Assembly (NCBI RefSeq): GCF_002305875.1
Contig: NZ_CP022098.1
Coordinates: forward strand, 1,116,001-1,180,000
Length of the DNA stretch: 64,000 bases
Direction: 5' to 3'
DNA from: Cystobacter fuscus
GTDB taxonomy: Bacteria; Myxococcota; Myxococcia; Myxococcales; Myxococcaceae
In this document: positions 9,275 through 17,324 of the stretch, one piece after another
How the letters are laid out: each line of letters starts with the position of its first letter
Numbering within the stretch: position 1 is the stretch's first letter
The notes under the pieces: model-generated
What the model was told of the DNA's origin: nothing
The model's input: only the letters and a program-made list of their open reading frames with translations
Database searches by the model: none
Position numbers and translations under genes: made by a program

Positions 9275-9682
9275 CTAGCGCGCGCTCGCCGCGGGCAGCC
9301 GGCTCTTCTTGTAGATGCTGATGAGCTTGCGGGCGAGTGACTCGCCCTGGACGCTCTTGGAGATGTAGCCATCCGCGCCCGATGCCAGGGAGAGCGAGCG
9401 CAGCCGGGCCTCGTCCGAGGCCGAGTAGAGGATGAAGCGCGTGGTGGAGGGCGCCTGGTTGCGCGCGAGCGCCAGCACCTTGTCCCCGCTGAGCGCCGGG
9501 ATGTTCACGTCCAGCAGGACAAGATCCGGCATCACCGTACGCACCAGGTTGGACACGCCCAGCGACGAGCGGTGGGTGCGGATCTCGAAGCCGTAGGCGT
9601 GGAGGGTGCGTTCGACGAGCATCAGCTGGTCGACGTCGTCGTCCACCACCAGCACGCGGATCTTGTTCTCGATCTCGGACAT
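9275..9682 (-). CDS. Single-domain response regulator
   Basis: A 135-residue stand-alone receiver. The acidic pair DDD sits near residues 14-16, the phospho-acceptor Asp is in LVLLDVN (about residue 58), the switch Thr/Ser in LYSAS and the Lys in ISKSV. There is no output domain. It is very similar to the receiver at 12821-13198: both share SLGVSNLVR, PDLVLLDVN, FILYSA and GADGY-SKS. The ending KKSRLPAASAR is basic. It is convergent with the ABC1 gene. Its kinase partner is not adjacent; the hybrid kinase of the nearby operon is a candidate by paralogy, which is inference. Confidence 0.85.
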   Translation of the reverse strand: MSEIENKIRVLVVDDDVDQLMLVERTLHAYGFEIRTHRSSLGVSNLVRTVMPDLVLLDVNIPALSGDKVLALARNQAPSTTRFILYSASDEARLRSLSLASGADGYISKSVQGESLARKLISIYKKSRLPAASAR

Positions 9683-10209
9683 GGGCTCCCTTTCGGAGGC
9701 TGTTCGGAGATGGGACTCTTCCCCAAGAGGCAGCGGGGGCTGCGCTCCCGAACAATACTGCTCCGTCTGCGATCAGGGAGGCCCAACCCTCCCGGAACTC
9801 GCGCCGGAGGCCAGAAATTGGACGCCTGTAACCCCGTCAGGCAAGCAAATCAAGTAAGAGCTTCCAGGAATGAACCCGGTCAGGGGCGAAAGGCCAGGAG
9901 GGCAGGCGGGCGGTGGGCCGCGCGGCGTCCAATGACAACCATCCCTGGGAGTTCGTCAGCGCCCATCCGCCCGTGAGGAGGAAGAGGTTACTGGACTCGT
10001 GGACGCGCGTCCACGTCGGCCGCCGCGCCGCCCCTCGGGGAGGCGTTCACCACCGGGAATCGGAGATGCGCGCCGCACGAGACTCTGGGCGCTACACAAC
10101 ACGTCCCTGCCGCCGCGGGGGAGGTCGGCTGTCTCTCGGGTGGTAGAGTTCAAGTCGACCATGGGTGTTGCCGAGCGGGCGGGGACCACTCTTCGCGAGG
10201 AGTCACATC
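9683..10209. other. 527-base divergent intergenic region
   Basis: Lies between two divergently transcribed regulator genes, a receiver on the minus strand and a NarL-type regulator on the plus strand. I see no convincing gene in it; the ORFs it contains are short, lack ribosome binding sites and have shadow composition. It holds an 18-bp perfect palindrome, annotated separately, and should contain two promoters. Composition is slightly less GC-rich around 9810-9880. Confidence 0.5.
9998..10015. promoter_or_regulatory. 18-bp perfect palindrome, candidate operator
   Basis: CGTGGACGCGCGTCCACG reads the same on both strands over all 18 bases. It sits 195 bases before the start of the NarL-type regulator and about 315 bases before the opposite receiver gene, inside their shared upstream region. 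A perfect palindrome of this length is the form expected of a dimeric regulator's site. Which protein binds it is unknown. Confidence 0.45.
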
Positions 10210-10905
10210 ATGCAGGGACGTATTCGGGTCGGCATCCTGGAGGATCAGACGGTTCTACGGGAGAGCCTGGTCGCCCTCTTCGAGGGAGCGGGGATGGAGG
10301 TGTGTGCCTCGGGTGGGGACGTGGAGAGCCTGCTGGCCCAGATGAAGGACCAGCCGCTGGACGTGGCCATCGTGGATCTGCGCCTGGAGAACCCGGGGAA
10401 CTGGGGGGTGGACAATGGCCTGCGCCTGGTGGAAGTGCTGCGCGAGCGCTACCCCCATACCCGTTCGATCGTGTTCTCCGCTCACCGCGAGGCCTCCCTG
10501 CTGGAGCGCTGCTTCCAGGCGGGAGCGGCCGGCTATCTGTGCAAGCTCAACGCGAGCGGCGCGGCGCTGCTGTCCGCCGTCGAGCAGGTGGCACGTGGAG
10601 AGAACCTCGTTCCTCCGGAACTGGTGGGCCCGGGTGATGGCGCCTCGGACGCGCGCACCTCCCCGCTGGAGCGGCTCACCCAGCGCGAGCGCGAGGTGCT
10701 GGAGATGGTGGCGGCCGGCTCGGACAACCTCCAGATTTCCGCGCGCCTGGGCATCACCGAGCGCACCGTGAAGGCCCACGTCTCCAACCTCTACCGGAAG
10801 ATGGGCGTGCAGAACCGCGTGGAGATGGCGATGATCGCCTACCAGAGCGGGTTCGCCCGGCCGCCGCCGCCGCCGCCGCAGCAGCAGGCCGAGTTTCCCA
10901 AGTAG
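10210..10905 (+). CDS. NarL/FixJ-type response regulator
   Basis: A 231-residue two-domain regulator starting at ATG 10210, with GAGGAG 7 bases upstream; an in-frame ATG at 10165 has no such site. Residues about 5-125 are a receiver with DLRLEN holding the acceptor Asp (about residue 57), though the residue pattern there (VDLRLENPGNWGVDNG) has a longer loop than usual. Residues about 150-215 are a LuxR-type HTH (LTQREREVLEMVAAGSDN, then RTVKAHVSNLYRKMG). The C-terminus is a poly-Pro/Gln tail. It converges on the methyltransferase gene, ending 6 bases from it. No kinase is adjacent. It probably activates or represses a nearby promoter; a target is not visible. Confidence 0.88.
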   Translation: MQGRIRVGILEDQTVLRESLVALFEGAGMEVCASGGDVESLLAQMKDQPLDVAIVDLRLENPGNWGVDNGLRLVEVLRERYPHTRSIVFSAHREASLLERCFQAGAAGYLCKLNASGAALLSAVEQVARGENLVPPELVGPGDGASDARTSPLERLTQREREVLEMVAAGSDNLQISARLGITERTVKAHVSNLYRKMGVQNRVEMAMIAYQSGFARPPPPPPQQQAEFPK

Positions 10906-10911
10906 GACTCC

Positions 10912-11934
10912 TCAGGGCCGCAGGGCGGTGACGAGCTCGAAGGGACCGGGAAGGACGCGCACCTCGCGGAAGCCCAACGCCGGGAGGGCGCGCGTGTAGA
11001 ACGCGACGTCGCGCAGACGGCTGCCGCACGAGTCCACTCCCATGAGGAAGTAGGACCAGAAGAACTGGGCGGCGAGCCGCTCCGGGGTGCGGAACTCCTC
11101 GCAGATGAGGACACGGCCGCCGGGAGGCAGGGCCTCGAAGGCGGCGCGCAGCAGGGCGTGCGCCGTGTCCTCGGGCCAGTCATGGAGCACGCGCACGAAG
11201 GACAGGGCGTCATGGCTGTTGGGCAGGGGCTCGCGCAGGAAGTCCCCGGCCACGAACCCGAGCCGGCCCTCGAGGCCGCGCGCCCGCCGGGTCCGCTCCA
11301 CCAGGGGCTCGCACGTGGGCAGGTTGTAGACGTCCACGCGCAGGTCGGGCCGGGCCTCCAGCAGGTGCGCCGCGAGGCTGCCATCGCCGCCTCCCACGTC
11401 CAGCAGCCGCGTGCCCGCGGGGAAGAGGGCGTCGGCGTGGGCGCGGAAGGTCTCCACGATGGGGCCGAGCCCCGCCGCCATGCTGGCCTCGAAGCCGGCC
11501 ACCTGCTCGGGCGTGCGCGGAGGCCAGTCGAAGGACCGGGGGGACACGCTGCGCTCACCGCGCAGCACCTCGGGCAGATGGCCGTACAGCTCGCGCCAGG
11601 CGTACGTCTCCCGATCCCGCTCCTGCGAGCGGGGACCCAGCACGGCCTCGGCCGCGGCGCGCAGGCCCGGTACCGCCGCGTAGCGGAGCTCCCCGCGCGC
11701 CTCCGGGGGGGACTCGCGCCGCACGAGCCCCAGGCTCTCCAGGCAGTCGAGGAACTTGTCGAGGCGCGTGGGCACGAGGCCATGGCGCTCGCTCAGGGCC
11801 GCGAGCGTCACCGGCCCTGGCTCGAGCGCGTCGAGCAGCCCCAGGCGCAGGGCCGTCTCCACCACGTCCACGGCACGCGCTCCGTTGAAGAGCAGGTGGA
11901 GCAGGGCGCGAGGCCCGGGGAGTGCCTCGCTCAT
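10912..11934 (-). CDS. SAM-dependent O-methyltransferase (COMT-like)
   Basis: A 340-residue class I methyltransferase of the plant-COMT / hydroxyneurosporene type. An N-terminal winged-helix dimerisation domain (about 1-100) precedes the Rossmann core, with the SAM motif LLDVGGGDGSLAAHLL near residue 175, the acidic VDVYNLP and GDF, and the catalytic His in VRVLHDWPED. These enzymes methylate hydroxyl groups of small aromatic or polyketide substrates. Its ATG overlaps the stop of the dioxygenase-like gene (ATGA at 11931-11934), so the two are translationally coupled and likely act on one pathway. The substrate is unknown; a hydroxylated indole or anthranilate derivative is a guess from the neighbour. 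Confidence 0.85.
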   Translation of the reverse strand: MSEALPGPRALLHLLFNGARAVDVVETALRLGLLDALEPGPVTLAALSERHGLVPTRLDKFLDCLESLGLVRRESPPEARGELRYAAVPGLRAAAEAVLGPRSQERDRETYAWRELYGHLPEVLRGERSVSPRSFDWPPRTPEQVAGFEASMAAGLGPIVETFRAHADALFPAGTRLLDVGGGDGSLAAHLLEARPDLRVDVYNLPTCEPLVERTRRARGLEGRLGFVAGDFLREPLPNSHDALSFVRVLHDWPEDTAHALLRAAFEALPPGGRVLICEEFRTPERLAAQFFWSYFLMGVDSCGSRLRDVAFYTRALPALGFREVRVLPGPFELVTALRP

Positions 11935-12746
11935 GGGGTGCCCGCTCCGCTCGCGTCCCGAGGCGTGCCTGGCGCGTGGCCACCCTCGCGCTGCCAGGTG
12001 GTCGTCATCTCCACGCGCACCCGCCACAGCGCGGGGAAGAGGGGCTGGGTCATGCGTCCGGGCAGCACCCGCGTGGGCAGTCCATCGAGCGCCTTCACCG
12101 TGGGGTCCACGCCGATGGTGCGGCGCACGAGCTGGAAGTGCGTGTACAGCCAGTTCTGCCAGGCCTCGTCGTAGTCGAGCAATTGCTCGCACACGCGCTT
12201 GAGATCGGGGTGGCGGGGCGTCGCGTACACGTCGGTGAGCTGCGCGTCGCGCCGTCGCAGCAGCCGCTCCAGCGCTTCGTCCAGACCCCGGGTGGCGGTG
12301 CTCACGGCGTTGTAGCCCGGCGACTCCTGCCCACTGCCATTGCCGAGGCTGCGGCGGATGATCTGATAGGTGTCCGGGGTGAGGGTTTCCAGCACGCCCA
12401 GCTCCGCGGCGAGCACGCGCGCCACGCGGGTCAGGCGCTCCAGCCGCGCCGAGACCTCCCAGAGGGCATTGGCGTCCAGCTCCTCCACGGCCTCCACCGA
12501 CTCATGGGCGATCAGCTTGAGCCACAGCTCCTGGGACTGGTGCACGGCCTGGAAGAGCAGCTCGTCGGGGGTCACCCGCTGGGCGGGGGGCGTCTGGAGC
12601 GCGAGCAGCTCGGGGGTGCGCACGTACTTCTCGTAGTCCAGCTCGCCCTGGCCCACCCACTTCTTGAGCAGCGGGTTGAGCCATGGGCCCTGCAACTGGC
12701 GCCTCAACTGCTCGGCGGCACTGACGACCTCGGGGATCTGTTCCAT
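11931..12746 (-). CDS. Divergent tryptophan 2,3-dioxygenase-like haem protein
   Basis: A 271-residue member of the tryptophan dioxygenase superfamily. Compared with Xanthomonas campestris TDO, it keeps YEKYVRTPELLALQ, the active-site His (H69 in HQSQELWLKL, equal to His55), the substrate Arg (R131, equal to Arg117, same spacing of 62) and the proximal haem His (H203 in HFQLVRRTIG, equal to His240). The segment between Arg and haem His is about 50 residues shorter, and the GTGG loop with Thr254, which binds the amino-acid end of tryptophan, is replaced by VDPTVKALDGLP. So it probably binds haem but may act on another indole. The ATG at 12746 has AGGAGG 4 bases upstream; 12764 is the alternative. 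No kynureninase or formamidase is nearby. Confidence 0.8.
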   Translation of the reverse strand: MEQIPEVVSAAEQLRRQLQGPWLNPLLKKWVGQGELDYEKYVRTPELLALQTPPAQRVTPDELLFQAVHQSQELWLKLIAHESVEAVEELDANALWEVSARLERLTRVARVLAAELGVLETLTPDTYQIIRRSLGNGSGQESPGYNAVSTATRGLDEALERLLRRRDAQLTDVYATPRHPDLKRVCEQLLDYDEAWQNWLYTHFQLVRRTIGVDPTVKALDGLPTRVLPGRMTQPLFPALWRVRVEMTTTWQREGGHAPGTPRDASGAGTP

Positions 12747-12820
12747 GAGTCCTCCTGGGGGCATCCGGGACAGGGGCCCCTTTCGAGGACACGGCCGCCT
12801 CGGACAGGAGCCAGGGGGAC

Positions 12821-13198
12821 CTATCCGCGGAAGGCGTTGAGTTTCTGGATGAGTTCGGCCCCTTGAATGCTCTTGGAGAGATAACCATCCGCGCCCGCGG
12901 CGAGAGCCAGGGAGCGCAGACGGGACTCGTCCGTTGCCGAGTACAGGATGAACTTGGTCCCACGGGGAGCGTACCGGCGTGCCAGGGTGAGCACCTGGTC
13001 ACCTTTGAGGGCGGGGAAGTTCACGTCGAGCAACACGAGATCCGGCTCGCCCTGGCGCACCAGGTTGGACACGCCCAGGGCCGAGTCGTGGGTCTGCACG
13101 TCGAAGTGGGGTGCCAGGGTACGACGGACGAGGTCCAGTTGATCCGGATCATCGTCCACCACCAGGACGCGGGCCCTGGTGGTGATGCGCTCATCCAT
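12821..13198 (-). CDS. Single-domain response regulator of the FIST/hybrid-kinase operon
   Basis: A 125-residue stand-alone receiver with DDD at about residues 14-16, the acceptor Asp in LVLLDVNFPAL and the Lys in LSKSI. It begins with an ATG 8 bases inside the end of the hybrid kinase gene, so it is translationally coupled to it and is the natural phosphorelay partner. It resembles the receiver at 9275-9682 along its whole length, which suggests duplication. The in-frame ATG at 13273 would add 25 residues lying in kinase sequence and is not used. It ends 74 bases before the dioxygenase-like gene's start. Confidence 0.86.
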   Translation of the reverse strand: MDERITTRARVLVVDDDPDQLDLVRRTLAPHFDVQTHDSALGVSNLVRQGEPDLVLLDVNFPALKGDQVLTLARRYAPRGTKFILYSATDESRLRSLALAAGADGYLSKSIQGAELIQKLNAFRG

Positions 13199-16121
13199 GG
13201 GTCTTCCCCAAATGCTTGCGAATGGTGTCGAGGAGCACCTCGCGATCCAAGGGCTTGGTGAGATAGGCGTCACAGCCGGCGGCCGAGGCCTTCTCCTGGT
13301 ACTCGCGTCCGGCGTGGGCCGTCACGGCGATGACGGGGACGCTGGCCACGGCGGGCACCTGGCGCAGGCGCCGGGTGGCTTCCCAGCCATCCACGCGGGG
13401 CAGGGACAGGTCCATGAGGATGAGGTCCGGCACCTCGCGCGTGGCGCGCTCCACGCCCATCTCCCCGTCCTCGGCCTCCAGCACCTCGAACTGGCCGCCG
13501 AGGTAGCGGCGGACGATGTCGCGGTTCTGCGGGTTGTCCTCCACGTAGAGGATGCGCGGCTGGCGGTTGGCGCGCTGGGCGCTCTGCTTGAGCAGGAGCC
13601 CCTTGGCCTGGCCGATGACGTCCTCCAGCGCGTGGCCGCCCTTCTGCACGAAGCCGGCGAAGCCGTCGCGCAGCACGGCCTGCTCCTCGGCGGTGAGCGT
13701 CTTGCCGGTGAGCACCACCACGGGCACCTGGAGCTTGTCCGCGCGCATGCGGCGGATGACCTCGAAGCCGTCCAGGTTGGGCATCATCAAGTCGAGCACC
13801 ACGAGCGTGGGCGGGGAGACGCGCGCCTTGAGCAGGGCGTCCTCGCCGTTGTGGGCCTCGTGGGTGGAGAAGCCCGCGCGGCGCAGGGAGCGGCTGACGA
13901 GCTCGCGCGTGGCGGCGTCGTCGTCCACCACGAGCACCTCGCCGGCGCCCGCGGCGGAGCCGATGCTGCGGCGCACCACGTCCACCAGGTGGTCGGGCTC
14001 CACCGGCTTGACGAGGTACTCGCACGCGCCCAGTGAGAAGCCCCGCGCGCGCTGCTCCTCCACGGAGATGATGATGACGGGGATGCGCGCGAGGTCCGGC
14101 TCGCCCTTGAGCGTGGACAGCACGCTCCAGCCGTCCAGCCGCGGCAGGTGGATGTCCAGCACGATGGCCTGCGGGCGCAGCTCGCGCGCCTTGCGCAGCG
14201 CCTCCATGCCGTCCGAGGCCGTCACCACGGTGAAGCCCGAGGGCTCGAGCTGGCCGGCGACGAGCTGCTGCACGAGCACGTCGTCATCCACCACCAGCAC
14301 GGTGCCCCCGCGCATCATGGGGGTCAGTACGGCGCCCACGTCCTCGGGGGCCACGGGCTTGTCCAGCTCGCGCGACCCACCCAGGGCCTCGCCCTCGAGC
14401 ACGCCCGCCAGCCGCACCGTGAAGGTGGTGCCCCGGCCCAGCGTGCTCTGCACCTCCACGCCGCCGCCCAATATCTTGCTCAGCTCGCGCACGATGGCGA
14501 GCCCCAGGCCCGTGCCGCCCACCTTGCGCGTGGTGGAGCCGTCCACCTGGCGGAACTTCTCGAAGATGAAGGGCAGTTGGTCCGGCGGAATGCCGATGCC
14601 CGTGTCCTCGACGACGAAGATGGCCTCGTTGCCCTCGGCGCGCGCGGTGAGCGACACCTCGCCCGACTCGGTGAACTTGGCCGCGTTGGACAGCAGGTTG
14701 AGCAGTATCTGCCGCAGCTTGAGCGCGTCCGTGCGCACGAAGGCCACGTGCTCGTCGATGTCCGTGCGCAGCTCCACGTCCTTGCCCTTGAGGTACTCCT
14801 TCACCGTGGCCGTGCACTCCTCGGCCAGCTCCGCCAGGTCCACCCGCTCCACCACGACCTCGATGCGGCCCGCTTCGATCTTCGACAGGTCGAGGATGTC
14901 GTTGATGAGCGCCAGCAGCGTCTGCGCGTTCTTCTTCACCACGTTGAGGTCGCGCCGGCCGTGGGCGGTGAGCCGGCTGCCCTCCTCGCGCATGAGCAGA
15001 TCGCAGTAGCCGATGATGCCGTTGAGCGGCGTGCGGATTTCGTGGCTGAAGTTGGCGAGGAACTCGCTGCGCAGCCGGAAGGCGCTCTCCGCCTCGCGCG
15101 CTCGCTCCTCCTCGTTGCGCTTGGCGGCGGCGAGCTCCGTGGCCAGCCGGTCCAGGTCCTCGTTCTGCTGACGGATGAGCTCCATCTGCAGCGCGCGCTG
15201 CTGGTAGCTGGCGAGCGTGCGCGCGGACACGGCGCGGCTCTTCTTGAGCTCCTCGAGGTTGTCCGCCAGGCGCTGGTTGGCCGTCTCCAGCTCGGCCTTG
15301 GAGCGGCGCAGGCTCTCCTCGGCGGCCTTGCGCTCGGTGATGTCCTCGGTGATGCCGAGCACGTAGCGCGCCCGGCCCGACTCATCCAGCAGGGGCAGCT
15401 TGCGCGTGGCGTAGACGCGATCCTGTCCGCTCGTGCGCGCCACCTCCTCGAAGGTCTTGAGCTTGCCCGTCTCGAGGATCTCCGTGTCGATGGCGATGAA
15501 GGAGTCGGCCTGCTCCTTGGGGAAGTAGTCGTGGTCGAGCTTGCCGAGCAACCACTCCTTGGTCACCCCGAAGGCGTCGGCGAAGGTGCGGTTGACCACG
15601 CGCAGCCGGCGCTCCTCGGCGTCCTTCACGAAGAGGACGAAGGGCAGGCTGTCCACGATGCGCTCGAGCAGCCAGCGCGAGTGGGTCTGCTCCTGCTCGG
15701 CCTGCTGGTGCTGGCGCCGCTCGAGGGTGCGCTGGATCTCGCGGCGCACCACCGGCGCGAGCAATCCCAGGCGGTCCATCTCCAGGTAGCTGTTGGCGTG
15801 CACCTGTTCCAGGGCCGCGTGCATCTCCGCCTCGTCCCAGGCCTTCCCGATGACGATCAGCGGCAGCAGCGGATGGCGCTCCTGGAGGGGAGGCGCGGCC
15901 TCGCGGAAGGTGAGCCCGGGCAGACCCGGGCCACACACGGCCACGTCCCACTCCCGCTCCAGCGCCGCCTTCAACGCCTCGGGGGTGGCGGGGTGCCCGA
16001 CGGAGACCTCGAGGCCCGCGCGCCGCAAGGTCTCGAGGATGCGGGCGCCCTCGGGCTCTCCCGCCATCAAAAGCAATGTCAGTGTCCTGGTGTCCGACAC
16101 GGCAGGGACCGGAATACTCAT
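13191..16121 (-). CDS. Hybrid histidine kinase, PAS and three receivers
   Basis: A 976-residue cytoplasmic sensor kinase. Residues 12-125 look like a degenerate receiver. Residues 150-265 are a PAS domain, followed by a coiled coil (265-350). The dimerisation helix carries the phospho-acceptor H360 in NFSHEIRTPLNG. The ATPase domain (about 465-570) has the N box LSNAAKFT, DTGIGI and GGTGLGLAI. Three receivers follow, with acceptor Asp at 656 (IVLDIHLP), 777 (VVLDLMMP) and 904 (ILMDLSLP). There is no transmembrane segment. The ATG lies 3 bases after the stop of the FIST gene, and the gene overlaps the receiver gene downstream by 8 bases, so the three form one operon. The FIST protein is the likely input. 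Confidence 0.93.
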   Translation of the reverse strand: MSIPVPAVSDTRTLTLLLMAGEPEGARILETLRRAGLEVSVGHPATPEALKAALEREWDVAVCGPGLPGLTFREAAPPLQERHPLLPLIVIGKAWDEAEMHAALEQVHANSYLEMDRLGLLAPVVRREIQRTLERRQHQQAEQEQTHSRWLLERIVDSLPFVLFVKDAEERRLRVVNRTFADAFGVTKEWLLGKLDHDYFPKEQADSFIAIDTEILETGKLKTFEEVARTSGQDRVYATRKLPLLDESGRARYVLGITEDITERKAAEESLRRSKAELETANQRLADNLEELKKSRAVSARTLASYQQRALQMELIRQQNEDLDRLATELAAAKRNEEERAREAESAFRLRSEFLANFSHEIRTPLNGIIGYCDLLMREEGSRLTAHGRRDLNVVKKNAQTLLALINDILDLSKIEAGRIEVVVERVDLAELAEECTATVKEYLKGKDVELRTDIDEHVAFVRTDALKLRQILLNLLSNAAKFTESGEVSLTARAEGNEAIFVVEDTGIGIPPDQLPFIFEKFRQVDGSTTRKVGGTGLGLAIVRELSKILGGGVEVQSTLGRGTTFTVRLAGVLEGEALGGSRELDKPVAPEDVGAVLTPMMRGGTVLVVDDDVLVQQLVAGQLEPSGFTVVTASDGMEALRKARELRPQAIVLDIHLPRLDGWSVLSTLKGEPDLARIPVIIISVEEQRARGFSLGACEYLVKPVEPDHLVDVVRRSIGSAAGAGEVLVVDDDAATRELVSRSLRRAGFSTHEAHNGEDALLKARVSPPTLVVLDLMMPNLDGFEVIRRMRADKLQVPVVVLTGKTLTAEEQAVLRDGFAGFVQKGGHALEDVIGQAKGLLLKQSAQRANRQPRILYVEDNPQNRDIVRRYLGGQFEVLEAEDGEMGVERATREVPDLILMDLSLPRVDGWEATRRLRQVPAVASVPVIAVTAHAGREYQEKASAAGCDAYLTKPLDREVLLDTIRKHLGKTHG

Positions 16122-16124
16122 CCG

Positions 16125-17288
16125 TCAGTTTTCCCCGAACGCCAAGACCGTCAGCGTCGTGTTGATGTGAAACCCCGAGTAGACCTCGAAGTGCACATTC
16201 ATTCCAGCCGCTGTGGGAGCGTGACGCAAGGAGGCCGCGATGGCATCGACCGCTCCGGTTGCCTGGGCGTACCACATGCGGCCACTGCAATGGAAAAGCA
16301 GGGTGGCGCGGGGGTTGAGGACGCGGCGGGGCAGCTCTTCCTGGAAGAAGGCGCGTGTCATGCCGGCCAGGTCCCCGGCCTTCATCAGCTCCAGCTCGGT
16401 GCCTTCCTCCAGGAGGTTGGCGAAGAGGATGGAGTCGTCGGGCAGGACCTTCCAGGGAGCGCGGATGAAGTACTCGCGGCCCACCTTGAGGGCGGTGGGG
16501 TGCGCGGCGAAGCCCCGGGGCTTGCCGAACTCGAGATCCTCCACCGACACGCCCAGCATGTCCGCGTAGCGTTGCGCGGCCGGCTTGCCGTCGATTTCGA
16601 GGGCGCGCGTGGCGCTGTCGTCCACGCGGGTGATGGTGAGGCGCTCGCCCAGCGGCTGGTACCAGTGGGAGCGCAGGGCGGCCCAGGGCGCGCTCGTCTT
16701 GAAGAGCGCCACCAGCACGCTGTCCGTGGTCACCTCGCCGTCCACGTGGAGCAGGGCGGACTGGCTCTGTGGATCCTGCTCGGAGTCGGCGGCGCCGCCG
16801 CCCACGAGCATCAGCGCCTGGTTCTTGTCGAGCAGGCCGAGCAGCAGCTCTTCCTTCTTGTAGCGAAAGCCATCATCGATGACGAGGCCCACGTACTGGC
16901 GCGTGTCGATGTCCGCCTGGCGCACGCCCAGCTCCTGGGCGGCGCGCTTCATGGCCATGGCGCCCGCGCTCACCGCGTCCTCGGACAGGCCGGTGCCCAG
17001 GCCGAGCCCCACCTCGAAGTCCCCCGAGAGCGCGCCCAGCACGACGCTGCCCGAGTGGATGCCGCGGTTGTCCAGCTCGCCCGCGGTGGTGGCGCCCACC
17101 AGGCGCGTGCCCGGGGGCAGCCGCTCGCGCACCGCGCGGTTGAGGGCGAGCTGATCCCGGTTGCGTGAGGCGAACAGGGTGACGAGCCTGGGAGTTTCGC
17201 CGCCTTCGAGCTGTCGGATGAGATCCTCGGCCACGGCGACCGGTTCCACCAACGTGCTGCGCGCCGTCTGCATCTTCACTCGAGCCAA
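16125..17288 (-). CDS. FIST sensory protein
   Basis: A 387-residue soluble protein with an N-terminal FIST domain (about 25-215, including the VGATTAGEL and DDGF segments) and a C-terminal FIST_C domain (about 225-370, ending around FHINTTLTVLAF). The FIST domain is proposed to sense small molecules, perhaps amino acids, and is frequently fused or adjacent to signalling proteins. Here it is a separate polypeptide encoded first in an operon with a hybrid histidine kinase. It may therefore supply the ligand-sensing part of that kinase by protein contact. The start ATG at 17288 is preceded by a weak AGGAGG-like tract (AGGTCC); residues 1-6 are basic. Confidence 0.88.
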   Translation of the reverse strand: MARVKMQTARSTLVEPVAVAEDLIRQLEGGETPRLVTLFASRNRDQLALNRAVRERLPPGTRLVGATTAGELDNRGIHSGSVVLGALSGDFEVGLGLGTGLSEDAVSAGAMAMKRAAQELGVRQADIDTRQYVGLVIDDGFRYKKEELLLGLLDKNQALMLVGGGAADSEQDPQSQSALLHVDGEVTTDSVLVALFKTSAPWAALRSHWYQPLGERLTITRVDDSATRALEIDGKPAAQRYADMLGVSVEDLEFGKPRGFAAHPTALKVGREYFIRAPWKVLPDDSILFANLLEEGTELELMKAGDLAGMTRAFFQEELPRRVLNPRATLLFHCSGRMWYAQATGAVDAIAASLRHAPTAAGMNVHFEVYSGFHINTTLTVLAFGEN

Positions 17289-17324
17289 CCAGGACCTCCC
17301 GCGGGGGCAGTAGGGCAGTGCGGC

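Noticed and set aside
6096-9755. Very long minus-strand ORF antisense to the kinase and ABC1 genes
   Set aside because: It is His/Arg/Gly/Ala-rich shadow sequence with no domain, caused by high GC opposite real genes.
14148-17168. 1,006-residue plus-strand ORF antisense to the hybrid kinase and FIST genes
   Set aside because: Shadow composition and overlap with two well-supported genes.
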